NCBI GenBank assembly: GCA_022606135.1 | Contig: JABYQN010000005.1 | Location: forward strand, 1,116,001-1,180,000 | Source of the DNA: Fomes fomentarius | Taxonomy: Eukaryota > Basidiomycota > Agaricomycetes > Polyporales > Polyporaceae | Direction: 5' to 3' | DNA: 64,000 nucleotides | In this document: one piece after another, positions 18,481 to 28,639 of the stretch | Layout: every line of letters starts with the position of its first letter | Numbering within the stretch: the stretch's first letter is position 1 | The notes under the pieces: model-generated | The model's input: the letters and a program-made list of their open reading frames with translations, nothing else | The model's database searches: none | Told to the model about the DNA's origin: nothing | Program-made: the position numbers and the translations under genes

Positions 18481-19735
18481 GGTGGGTGATGCTAGCCACG
18501 GGAAGCTGAAGGCAGACCAATGGCGCGTGCTGTGCACCGTTCATATGGTCATCACGCTCGTTCATCTCTGGGGACACTCTGAGGCAACCGACAAAGAACG
18601 TCAAGTCCTACAAAACTTCGTCCACCTCATCATTGCCATCGACCTTGCCAGCCGTAGATCAATGTCAGCTGACCGCACCGCACTATACGATCACCACATG
18701 TACGCTTACATGAAGGGACTTCAGGAAATCTTCGACCACCGTCTCGTACCCAACCATCACCTCGCCCTTCACTTATCCCGCTGCCTCAAGCTGTTCAGTT
18801 CTGTCCATGGATGGTGGGCATATCCATTCGAAAGGTACAATGGTCTTCTGCAACGTCTGAACACGAATCACAAGCCCCGTGAGCATATATCCAGGTGTTT
18901 CTCTCATCCTCTGTTCATTTGGTCAACTCACCCTATCATAGGCGAGATGCCCATGACCTTCATGCACTATTTCTACGCCAGCTTGAGGTTACGGCACATC
19001 ATGAATACTGCTGACTGGCCGGAACTTCCTATCTATCAGCAATGGCTCGATTCCTTCAAGAAGACATTCAGCAAATTGACACGTGGTACAAGAGTCACAG
19101 ATGCACTATCTTTCGAGTTCGTGAATGTGACACGTCCACCCTTGACAACTCAAGACTACGCCGAAGAATCACAAACTATGCTGACTTTGATCATTTACGA
19201 CAGCTTGCTCTCCGTGATCACCTCTCGTGGTTCCGTGTTCGCCTCTGCATATGGGACCAGGATCACTCGTCAGCTCGCTACTCTGCCCACCCAAGCCCAC
19301 TTCATCAAATCTACGCTGCACGACGGTGTTACCTTCACAGACAGCGGGCGCAATTCATTCGTAACCTACAGGATTTGATCAGGTCAGGCTGAATCTCAAG
19401 GTGCAGGTCAGATAGACAAGATCTTCTACCATAGGTGCAGGTCAGATAGACAAGATCTTCTACTATAGGTGCAAGGAAGGGCAGACGAATGTAGTGGAAC
19501 CCTTTGCCATGATCCGCGAGTACAGGTATCTATCTGAGGAACACAAGCAGCTCGATCCTTATCGCGCCCTGGACGGCTTAAACACCAAATTGTACTACAA
19601 CTCCTTCGATGCCACCCCCCGCGTGGTCCCTTTGAACAACATCATTGCCCATTTTGCATCCTTGGTGTACACTCCGGAGGATATCGGTCAGAAGTGCATT
19701 GTTGTGTTATCATTGGATAGGGTAAGTTGAAATTC
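18479..19735 (+). pseudogene. Tnp2-type transposase, C-terminal part
   Basis: Reads HGKLKADQWRVLCTVHMVI, a helical region, HHLALHLSRCLKLFSSVHGWW, PFERYNGLLQRLNTN, then ..ITRQLATLPTQAHF. This is the standard C-terminal architecture. The tail continues after a 34-bp tandem duplication (19399-19466) as KEGQTNVVEPFAMIREY, EEHKQLDPYR, LYYNSFD, IAHFASLVYTPE and VVLSLDR. Frame shifts at the deletion junction and the duplication show this copy is inactive. Confidence 0.75.
19399..19475. repeat. Second 34-bp tandem duplication in the transposase
   Basis: Units starting aggtgcaggtcagatagaca occur at 19399 and 19433, with a partial third start at 19467. The spacing is again exactly 34 bp, with one base changed near the unit end (tacCat / tacTat). 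Confidence 0.95.
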
Positions 19736-19849
19736 AATTCATGTGACCGAACTAATCAACCACACATGCCCACAGAGTTAGGCATCCTCGATACATTGGT
19801 GAATTGTGAGCTATACAGATTCTCATGTCTTATCTTAGGAGATGCTAAT

Positions 19850-20960
19850 CGGGAATTATCGTTTGCAGCTCCCCGGAGGGGCCTTGGCAAAGGAGAGCAC
19901 GCTGGAGAGTGGAGGAGAGGTAGGAGGAGTGAGGCAGAGTCCTGCATGTGCTCCGGAGCATAATCACAAGCACATCAAAAGAGGACGGCAGAGAGGTGGA
20001 GAGTGTCAAAGAGCGACAGTGGAGCCTGGTGTGCTCTTTGGCAATCCACAGAGCGACCGGCATAGCACGTTGGGGAGGGTGGAGAGTGCCCAACATGGCA
20101 CGTCGGAGTGGCGGAGAGCGTTGAAGAGCTACGCCGGAGCCCTTTGACGTCTGCGGAGCGACCGGTGTGAGGCATCGGAGAGGGCGGAGAGTGCCCAACA
20201 TGGCACGTCGGAGCTGCGGGGAGTGTCGGTATGCTCTTTAGCGATCCGCAGAGCGACCGGAGACACTTCGGAGCGGCAGGGAGTGCTTCCCTCACCCTCA
20301 GCCCCGGAACGTGCCACAGAATCACAGGATGAATTAGAAGGAGGCGAACTCAGCTCGTCCTCTGCCTTTTCGCCTTCATCGTCTTCCAGGGCTGCGTTCT
20401 TCCCCACCTCACCCATGAGTATCTACATGCTGGCAAGGTTGAGTACAGTCGAGAGGAGGGGAGATGAGCGGAGGAAGCCTGATGGAGTCGTGCACAGTAG
20501 AGAGGCAGGGGGTGCAAGAGCTGAGCGACAAGGTCGAGGAGTCTTCGCAAAGGAGAGAGCGCTGCGGAGTCAAGGCGAGAGCGATCTGGTGTTTGAGATG
20601 GAGGGAACGAGACAGTGCAAAACGTAGGGAGCGAGACAGTGTTTGAGCCTGAAGGAGCGACTGGCACTCGAGAATAAGGGAGTGACGGAGGATAGGAGAG
20701 AGACGAGGAGTGCAAGGCCTGGCAATGGATCGACGGAGAACGCGAGACGAAAGGAGTGACGAGCAGTGCGAGGCCAAGGGTGTGATGAGGAGAACGGGGG
20801 AGGCAGTGACGAGGAGTGCGAGACCAAGGGAGCCACGAGGAGTGCGAGACCCAGGGAGCCACGAGGAGTCAAGGGTGCGACGCGGAGTGCGAGGCCAAGG
20901 GACTCCGGGAGCGATGCGGTGCTCAATGCACATGGAGGAGATGGGAGCGGCCAAGTCAAT
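19850..20960. repeat. Purine-rich minisatellite region
   Basis: Imperfect tandem repeats with about 100-105 bp period: the gagcgaccgg core at 20052, 20156 and 20251, and ggagagtgcccaacatggca at 20081 and 20186. A shorter, irregular gaggagtgcgag(ac/gc)caaggg array follows at about 20690-20910. Open frames across it are low-complexity and differ in every frame, so I see no gene. Confidence 0.75.
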
Positions 20961-21440
20961 TCCTTCCAATATTCAACGGATGCCCTGGACCAGTATATGT
21001 TTTGTATGCTGGTCCAAGATTTTTCTGTGGCAGGACATTAGTTAGATTCATTAAATTTGTATTAAATGCCCTTACCCCGGATACATCCCAATCTCGGGAT
21101 GTGCCCTGTATCAGGATATGTAGGCTGCCCTGTGGCAGGGAACGTAGTGGATACCACTGAATAAATGTTGGAATCCTAGATAATGCGCAAGCAACAGGCA
21201 CATAAGGGTTACAAAAGATGTCAATGGAATGCCCTGTAAACAGGCGGGGTTACATCCTCCGGTTGCGATCCACGAACCGGGGAATGCTCGGATCATCCTA
21301 CATATCTAGTGTCTGGGCATCTCTGGGAGACGCACACGAATCCATAAACTGCGGGTCAATTTCCCATGCATTTCCTAGGCCTGAACATGGGGCGTTGCAC
21401 GTCGTGAAAGGTTTGGTTGACTTGTGCAGTTGGTGTGAGT
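20961..21440. other. Non-coding, possible remnant of the Ty3 3' end
   Basis: AT-rich sequence with three TGCCCTGT..CAGG short inverted motifs (about 21102, 21128 and 21230). By position it could hold the downstream LTR of the minus-strand Ty3 element, but no matching copy is visible near 27.4-28.6 kb. Confidence 0.35.
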
Positions 21441-22800
21441 GATGGGGAGTGAGTTGGTGTGCTCATGTCAACTTCTGCCTCTTTTTATATGTCTTAAGCA
21501 CTGACTGCGCATGTTTGAGATCATAAATTTTCAGCCGCAGGCCATCCTTTCCATGCTATGAGATATTGTTTCTTTTTTCATCTGACTCGATGATTCAGAA
21601 TTGCCTCTACTTCCCATTCTTCATTACCTTCTGTGTCATCTGGCAACGGGTCAGGCGGTGGTCAGATATAATGTGGTCCATGTTCCTTAGTAACCTTGTA
21701 TGGAGTCAGAAGCACTGCATGGAATACCAGATGTATTTTCCATGTACTTGGAAGTTTCAGTTTGAATGTAACTGGTCCTAAGACCTTGGTGATGACAAAT
21801 GGTCCTACTTGTTTTGGTGCCAATTTCCAGGATGGATATGGAAGCCTTAAGTTCTTTGCATCTAGAAGCACTTGGTCCCCCTGTTTCAAGGGCACTTCCA
21901 TGGCAGGAAGCTGTTGTGCCATGGCAGCCGCAGCCTGTGCATATGCAGCTATTGTATTCTCTTGGGCTTCCTGGAGATTGCACAGTCTTTCTTCTGTGCT
22001 AGGGTGTTTTTGTTCTGTTCTAACGGTTCCAACAGCCTCCAGTTGATATCCATGGAGAAGTTCAAATGGAGACTTCCCTGTAACCAAATGTGTCCATTGA
22101 TCATGTGCAAATTTGAATTGAGGGAGTAGTTTTGCCCAGTTCTCTGGGTTGTTCGTACAGTATATTTGTAGGGCCAAGTCCAGCTCTTGGTTAACCTGTT
22201 CTGTTTATCTATCTGTTTGAGGATGGTAGGCTGTACTCAAGGCTGTTTCATTCCCTAAACTTTGATGTAACTCCTTGAATGCCTTAGATATGAACTGTGG
22301 TCCTCTATCTGATATGATCTTCGCAGGTAGTCCAAATTGTTTGTACACATCCCTTTGTAGAATATCCATAGCTTTCTCAGCTGTGACATTCTTTGTACAG
22401 GGAGAAAATACTGCCGCTTTGGATACATCATGATCCACTACTACTTGAATGGTGTTATATCCTTCTGACTCGGGCAAATCAGTGATATAGTCCATTGTAA
22501 TAGTTCTGAATGGTTGGGTATCCCCACTATGGGGAATTGGCATGGGGGACCCTCATCTAACATAGACTTTATCCTTGAACAAGAGTAGTCCATCATCTTC
22601 TGACCAGTCCTCCAGCCTACCAAACTCTGGTTGTTTGACTATTTTTCCCTTACTGGTTATGATATCCACTATTGCTGCATCTCTCAACTTGGTGTTACAG
22701 ATCCGTTCTTGTATCTCCATGTTGACTGCTTTAGCAAATAAGTTCTGTTTCCAATATGACAACATCCTTGTCGTTGATTTCCCCCTTCTCATGCCCTGAT
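21440..22800 (-). pseudogene. Ty3 integrase with C-terminal chromodomain, degenerate
   Basis: Integrase core: TITMDYITDLP and ISDRGPQFISKAF carry the catalytic Asp residues; YHPQTDR-stop follows where DGQTER-type sequence is usual. The C-terminal part has KQGDQVLLDAKNLR, PKQVGPFVITKVLG and KIHLVFHAVLLTPYK. About 21620-21480 encodes a chromodomain: EEWEVEAILNHRVR, a TGA, KKKQYLIAWKGWP, then two to three more stops. Chromodomains of this type steer integration to heterochromatin by binding methylated histone H3. Confidence 0.85.
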
Positions 22801-22988
22801 CTCTGAGAAAGGGTGTCTGCCTGTGTTGAGGTTTTTCCTGGTTGATGTCTTAACAAGATGTTGAATTCCAATAAAAACACATGCCATCTTGCCTGTTGTC
22901 AGTTGAGCTTTTGTGCTGTGTGGAAATATGTCAAATATCTATGATCAGAAAGAATTTCAACTGGATGCGGCCATCCTTGTAAAAAATG

Positions 22989-24330
22989 TCACCATGCTTC
23001 CAGTGCATGGATTATGGCTAACAATTTCTGATCATAAATTCGGTAATTTTGCTCAGCAGCTGTGAAGGATTTGGACAGGTAAGCACATGGGTGCCATACT
23101 CCATCAGAACCTTGTTGATGTAGTACTGCTCCTGTTGCTACTTTTGATGCATCGCATTCTATTTGGAATGGTTGTTCTGGGTCTGGGATATGTAGAATGG
23201 ATTCTGCCGTAAACCTCCTTTTTAGTTCATCAAATGTTGTTTGACATCCATTAGACCATATAAAGGGTTTGTCTTTCTTTGTAAGTTCTGTAAGAGGGCA
23301 AACCAACTTTGAGTAATCCTTGATGAACCATCAATAAAAGTTCCCAAAACCCAGGAATGCTTGAACCTGTTTGACCATGTTGGGTTCTTTCCATTCCTCA
23401 ATCACCTTGACTTTAATTGGGTCCATTGCCACAACCCCCAGATGAACAATTGAACCCAAGAGTTTGACCTCCTGTATGTCAAACTCACACTTTTCTGCTT
23501 TTAGGAACAGATCATTCTCTTGAAGTCTTTGCAATACTCTCTGTGTCCTCTGATGATGTTCTTCAACATTATTGGAGAGATAAGAATATTATCCATATAG
23601 ATGACAATCCATCCTTCATGCAACATGTCATAGAAGATATCATTTATCATGTTTTGGAATGTTGCTGGCACATTGGTTAATCCAAAGAACATTACGAGTG
23701 GTTCAAATGACCCTTCTGGAGTTATAAGTGCCACCTTCCATTGGTCTCCTTCCTTGATGTGTACATTGTTGTATCCGGCTCGTACGTCCAGTTTTGTGAA
23801 AATGGTAGCATTTTAAAGCCGGTCTAGAATGTCGCTGATCAATGGTAAAGGATATATGTTCTTTACTGTTCCTTCATTTAGACCTCAATAATCCTGGACT
23901 GGATGAAGACTACCATCTTTCTTTGTCACAAAAAAGAATGGTGATGCCAAGGGGACTTTGATCTTCTAATATATCCTTTGGCAAGATTTTCGTCAATGAA
24001 TTCTCTAAGCTCTGTTCATTCTGTGGTTGTTATGGGTATATTTTCCTCCATGATTTTTTTTATGCCAATCAAATTCCTTTTTTAATTCAATGGCATGGTC
24101 CCAAGGTCATTCTGGAGGGAACTGGTCTGCTGCTTTTTTCTCAAAGACTGGTTTGAAATCTCGAATGAACTCCGGCAAGATTTCATCTAATGTTCTTGTC
24201 TTCTGATCCTTTTTTGCAGCTATTGCAATTTCTGTTGATTTATTAATTCTCTGGACTTCTCATGTCTGGTACAGTCTTCAAAGGACCTGGGATGAATTAT
24301 GGGTTAACCTTTCCTCATCCTCATCCTCCT
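22989..24330 (-). pseudogene. Ty3 reverse transcriptase and RNase H, degenerate
   Basis: RT blocks visible: [21 protein letters not shown] (about 23810-23750), [16 protein letters not shown] and the catalytic motif as YMDN instead of YMDD/YLDD (about 23600). The RT thumb follows ([18 protein letters not shown]), then NFY-stop-WFIKDYSK. RNase H begins FQIECDASKVATGAVL and includes FTAAEQNYRIYDQKLLAI. Several stops interrupt the frame, and the Asp-to-Asn change in YMDN would itself inactivate the enzyme. Confidence 0.85.
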
Positions 24331-24889
24331 CATCTGTCTCTAGATGTAGGAGTGATGTGATAAGATCTTGGTTTTTTTGGTTCTACTGGAAATCCCCATG
24401 ACATTCCTTCTGGTGGATCGTGCTGCAACTGATACTTGTGGATCTGCTGTTGTTTCTTGATGAGTTCTGGCTTGAACACTATCCTTCCGCTATTCCAATC
24501 AATGTTTGGATTGTATCTGCGAATCCATGGCATTCTGAAAAGAACATCATCTCTCCCAATATCCACAACATACCAGTTCGTTGGGAGTTTTCTTCCCTTG
24601 ATATTGAATGTCCCTTCCACTCGATGAGTAATAGTTCCTTTTTTGTTAATGCTATCATCCATGTTTCAGAATGTCAATGGTCTTGGCAACTGTACCATTT
24701 TTGAAGGTTGTATTGATCCACAATCTTCTGGTTGACAATGACAGCATCCGCCCCTGTATCAATTAACCCTTTAACTTCAACAGCTTTATCTAAGACTTGC
24801 ATATAGCCAGGTATGAGCAAGGCATGCTGCCTTCGCTGTGTATTGGCTATTACTGTTACATACAAGTCTATAGGCAAGTCAGGCGTCAA
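24330..24889 (-). pseudogene. Ty3 protease region
   Basis: Active-site motif LIDTGADAVIVN at about 24770-24720, then VEGTFNIKGRKLPTNWYVVD and FRMPWIRRYNPNIDW, the usual protease-to-RT linker pattern. A frame change between about 24674 and 24662 breaks it. Confidence 0.75.
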
Positions 24890-24899
24890 TTCTGCTTGC

Positions 24900-27357
24900 C
24901 CATTTAAAAATCCAGGTTAAAGTCTGTGGCCCTTAGAGCATTGATTTCTAATTCTTCTTCTGACTCTTGTTCTGATTCTTCTTCTATATCATCCAAGACT
25001 TCCCTGTTCATGTTTCTAACCTGTTGTGCCATAGGTCATCTTGTCCTCCTGATGGGCTTTGCAGGACAATCCCTAGCTATATGTCCAGCTTTCCGACAGC
25101 AAAAACAAAGACCCTTGTCCTGTAAGTCCTTTCGTTCCTTTTCGCTCACCCGGTTGACCCCAACTTCTGTGTCCTTTTCCATATTGACTGCCTTGACCAT
25201 TGTCTTAGGTTTTGTAGTTCTAGTAGGTCTCGTTTTCCTTGTCCTTCAGTTTGCTAAAATCTTCTCTGTGAGTTGATAGCTGTGGTCTAGCTCTTTGGTC
25301 CTTGTCATCCATTCTGCTATAGTCCATGGTGCAGGATATGAAAGAGCACTCTTTTCTAGCAAATAATCCGGTAAGGCCTGTCAATACAAAGCCAATTGTG
25401 ACACAGGGTCGAGGATGTTTCCTTTAAGAGCTAAGTCCATAAACCAGGCATTAAACTCGTCAACTGAGGCATAGTCTCAGAGTTGAACGGTAGTCAGATG
25501 GACCATAGAGTCATCCACCTCATCTATAGGAGCAAACCAGTCTTGGAAATCTCTAACAAAGACATACCAAGGTTCTGACCCTCGGGGAATGCCTGGCTGT
25601 ATCTCCTCCTGTGCCTGCCGTATGGCTGTATCCTTCCAGAAGTTGATATTTTCTCCTTCCATGAAATGATAAGGCTGTTGCAACTTTGGTGTGGCCATTT
25701 GGAAAGTCATCTGGCCGTGCAATGAACAGGAGAAATAACTGGTTAAGAAAAGATCTGGTCTTTGTCCTATCTCCGTTGAAGACTTCCAGATCTTCGATTT
25801 TTCCTTTACCCCTAGGAGGATTCTGTGGTGCTGGAAGAACTGCTGGTGGAACAGGAGGTTGACCACCTCCACCACCGCCTCCACCACTGCCTCCTCCTCT
25901 GCCACCACCTCCACCTCCACCCCCTCCTCCTGGTGGTGGCACCAAGTTTGGGGGTCCTGGTGGATTTGGTGGTCCTGGGGGTCCACCACCACCTCCTCCC
26001 TGGCAGTAATGGAGGGATTGGTGGAGTTGGTGGATTAGGTGGTGGTGTCACAGGTACACCACTCCTGATGGGAAAGCATGCTGAAATGCTGCAGAAACTG
26101 AAGCACTCAAACTCAGTGGTCTTAAATACGACATCTCAAGAGATGGCTGTGCATGTTGTATAATGGGTTCCTCTGGTAATTCAGAATAAACCAGCTCTGC
26201 GTGTGGTACAATAGGTACTTCTGGTGGTTCAAAATAGGTACTTGTTCCTATTCCTGTTTCTGTTGTTTCCGATTCTGATTCTGACCCCTCTCTACTTTGT
26301 GCTTGTGAAAGACTCGGTCTTGTGCTAGGTCCTGCTTCTGGTTCAATTGGGCTTAATTGACCAAGAGTGTGAACTTGTGGACTATGAAGGGAACTAGAGG
26401 GTATCCTTGGGCTTGCTAAACTCTCTGCAGGTGCTGGGAAAGCTTCTATCTTTGGTCCCCTTTTATTAACCGCTCAATTCTTGATTCCTGAGATGGCTTT
26501 GGGAGTTCTGTACCTTCTGGTCTAGAGATGGTTACCGGGATTTCTTTTGTGTTATATCTTAGTGGACAATGTTCATGCGTACAATTGTTCCACCGGTTGT
26601 AAGATTCTTGGTAGTGTATATCTCTGGTTTTGTTGTTATCAAACAGATGATATAGACGATTACAACTGTATGGCTTCACAGTCATACACGCTGTGTGATG
26701 TGTAAAAACTCTTGGTGTAACCTTTTTGCCCAAAGGTTACTGTGAAGTTTTGCTATACCCCTGTGTAGATCAGGATTTATGAGGTATCTGAACTGATGTT
26801 TGAGGAACTCTGCAAAGCTTCAGGTTTGTGGGATTGCTTCATGAATTTCTCTTGGAACTGTATCAAGAATCTGGATAGTTTGTATGAGATATCGATATGC
26901 TATGTCAAAAGCTTGATAATAGTCTTGTGTAACTTCTTCTTTCTTTAGTGCTTCAAGATTATCTGTCATAACCTGAAGTGCGTTGACTGTGTCTACTAGA
27001 ACTTGCTGTCTCTTGTAGAATATTGCTGTAGTTGATGTCCTGTCTGAGTCTGTTTCTATATTGTCTGAATCTACTCCTCCCGATGATTCAGAGATCGTTT
27101 GTGCTTGTGGCAGTATATCTTGTACTACTCCAGTGAAGCTGCTTGTGGCTAATGAACTCCTATATTCTTGCCACTCCTGTGTCCTTTGTAAATCATTTAC
27201 AAGAGTATTGGGACTCATATATGTGGACAAAACATCTTCTACAAATAGAATTATTTGTGAGAGTTGTTTACGTCCAGGATATGGAGTTGGTGGTCTTGTA
27301 ACTGTGACTTCTGGGATAACTAATTTTGGGAACGATGGTAGGGACTTTTTCGTTTAA
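24900..27357 (-). pseudogene. gag: Ty3 Gag, degenerate
   Basis: Upstream frames (27357-26820 and 26733-26446) appear to be the N-terminal part, followed by a Ser/Pro/Glu-rich open stretch to about 26060. A Gly- and Pro-rich low-complexity tract (about 26010-25850) precedes the capsid-like core IEDLEVFNGDRTKTRSFLNQ. The zinc knuckle CFCCRKAGHIARDCPAK lies at about 25110-25050 and is followed by RRTR and a TGA where Arg (CGA) is likely. Joining the N-terminal pieces to this Gag is my inference from continuity of strand and composition. Confidence 0.7.
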
Positions 27358-27964
27358 ACCCTGTTATCATTACATTCTTTGGCCTTTGTAGAAGAGGATG
27401 ACTTCTCCTGTTTTCCGCCGTCTTGCCTGTTCCTCTTCTTTCTCAGTGTTTGAGCGAGAAAGAAGTTCCTTGTTCTTGTGGGTTCTCTGCACTTAGAAGA
27501 AAAGCTTTAGTCTAATGTTACACTCTCATGTGACTTAAATGTTCTGCTTTAGTTTATAACCCTAATTCCTTATGACCTTGCTAGTCCAGTCTTCCTTATT
27601 CAAAGGAGACCTTGAAGTTTGTCTGAGTGATGACTTGCTAGAGTATAGTGTGTGTTATTCGCAAAGAGACTAAAGCTTGGAGAGTTGCTCTGAAACATTC
27701 TCCCTTATATACATGTAGAGAAACTGTGGAACATTGATAGTAGACTGTGTAATAGTAAGACCATACTAATGCACAGTTAGGTGAGCTAAGCAAATGATTG
27801 TGCACAGTCTGGCTGACTAAGTCCATAGTTCTGGCTGACTACAACTGAACAAACGAATCCTTGTAGAACTAGACTCCTGCTCTGATATGTGTAAAAGTAC
27901 GAAGGGAATATACTGCAATCTTAATCGTACAGTTTGATACTAGCCTTGCATACTTATCGAGTCA

Positions 27965-28038
27965 TAACAACCACAGGGATTCAAACCAACAAACACTAGT
28001 GAGGCTCATGCTGTTCATGACCACTACTCCATCTCACC
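27965..28038 (-). repeat. tRNA-like Pol III box pair, possible SINE
   Basis: On the minus strand an A-box-like TGGAGTAGTGG (28031-28021) is followed 33 bp later by a B-box-like GGTTTGAATCC (27987-27977), the spacing found in tRNA genes. The sequence around them resembles a tRNA (GAGATGGAGTAGTGG..), but T-arm and acceptor pairings are poor, so it is not a functional tRNA gene. A T4 run occurs about 90 bp downstream. Confidence 0.35.
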
Positions 28039-28109
28039 TTTAAACTACAATAAAATGTATACTACATAAACATTGTGATGAACTCTGAACCTGTAAGGCG
28101 AGGAGCGGC

Positions 28110-28275
28110 TGTAAGTCACAACAGAGAGAGATCTTCAGTCAGTGAGTGAATGACTATATTGCATAGTGAAGTACCTGTAAGTCACAACAGAGAGAGACTA
28201 CAAGTACTAAGTCAGGAAGAAGTAGTAGAGCATATGTAGGTAAGAGACTTACTCTTCAGTCAGTGAGCGAACGAC
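28110..28275. repeat. Short direct repeats
   Basis: gtaagtcacaacagagagag occurs twice (about 28111 and 28180), and cttcagtcagtgag[t/c]gaa twice (about 28133 and 28255). This suggests a duplicated regulatory block, possibly in an LTR. Confidence 0.7.
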
Positions 28276-28327
28276 TGAAGAGCAGAGGCAAAGAAGGGAC
28301 TGCTTATATACATGAGGGATGAGTCCA

Positions 28328-28421
28328 TGAGTCAGCAAATAAAGCAGTCACATGTAGCCATAAGACGATGAGTCAGAGTCCGTATCGGCGTATGAGTCAG
28401 ATACAGTCATAGCATGAGTCA
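28328..28421. promoter_or_regulatory. Cluster of four TGAGTCA (AP-1/Gcn4-type) motifs
   Basis: Exact TGAGTCA heptamers start at 28328, 28369, 28393 and 28415, all on the same strand in 94 bp, each preceded by 'a' or 'ga'. TGA[C/G]TCA is the known site of Gcn4/AP-1 bZIP factors. Whether any factor binds here is not known. Confidence 0.45.
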
Positions 28422-28639
28422 GACATAAGGTCTAGAAAAGTCCGGTGCAGTGTAGAACGCACTGGTACGCACAGGAATGCACAGTAACCATATGGTCATG
28501 GGAAAGTACAGTAGGAGAACAAAGAAAACCATAAATGGTAAGTAGGAACACAGCCTATCTAATCATATGATCATAAACAAGTGTACACAACTCCGGTCCG
28601 AGCACAGCTGGTAGTCCGGAAGTTCAACACATTGTAGCT

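Larger units (their letters stand above)
16422..19735 (+). mobile_element. Tnp2/CACTA-type DNA transposon remnant
   Basis: A Tnp2-family (EnSpm/CACTA-like) transposase read through several exons on the plus strand, with a large central deletion and two 34-bp tandem duplications that break the frame. Terminal inverted repeats were not found, so the ends are only the coding limits. Confidence 0.85.
21440..27357 (-). mobile_element. Decayed Ty3/gypsy chromovirus
   Basis: On the minus strand, in order: Gag with a Gly/Pro-rich tract and zinc knuckle, protease, reverse transcriptase, RNase H, integrase and a chromodomain. This order and the C-terminal chromodomain define chromoviruses. Many stops and frame breaks are spread through it, and most recognisable changes are C-to-T or G-to-A. 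LTRs could not be matched. Confidence 0.9.

Noticed and set aside
20350..20969. Overlapping minus-strand ORFs of 129-186 codons
   Set aside because: They are low-complexity frames across the minisatellite; all three minus frames are similarly open and none has a domain.
27965..28038. Functional tRNA gene
   Set aside because: Box motifs are present, but the T-arm and acceptor stems do not pair, so it is at best a tRNA-derived relic.
28110..28275. CRISPR-like direct repeats
   Set aside because: Only two copies of each repeat, unequal spacing, and a eukaryotic context.
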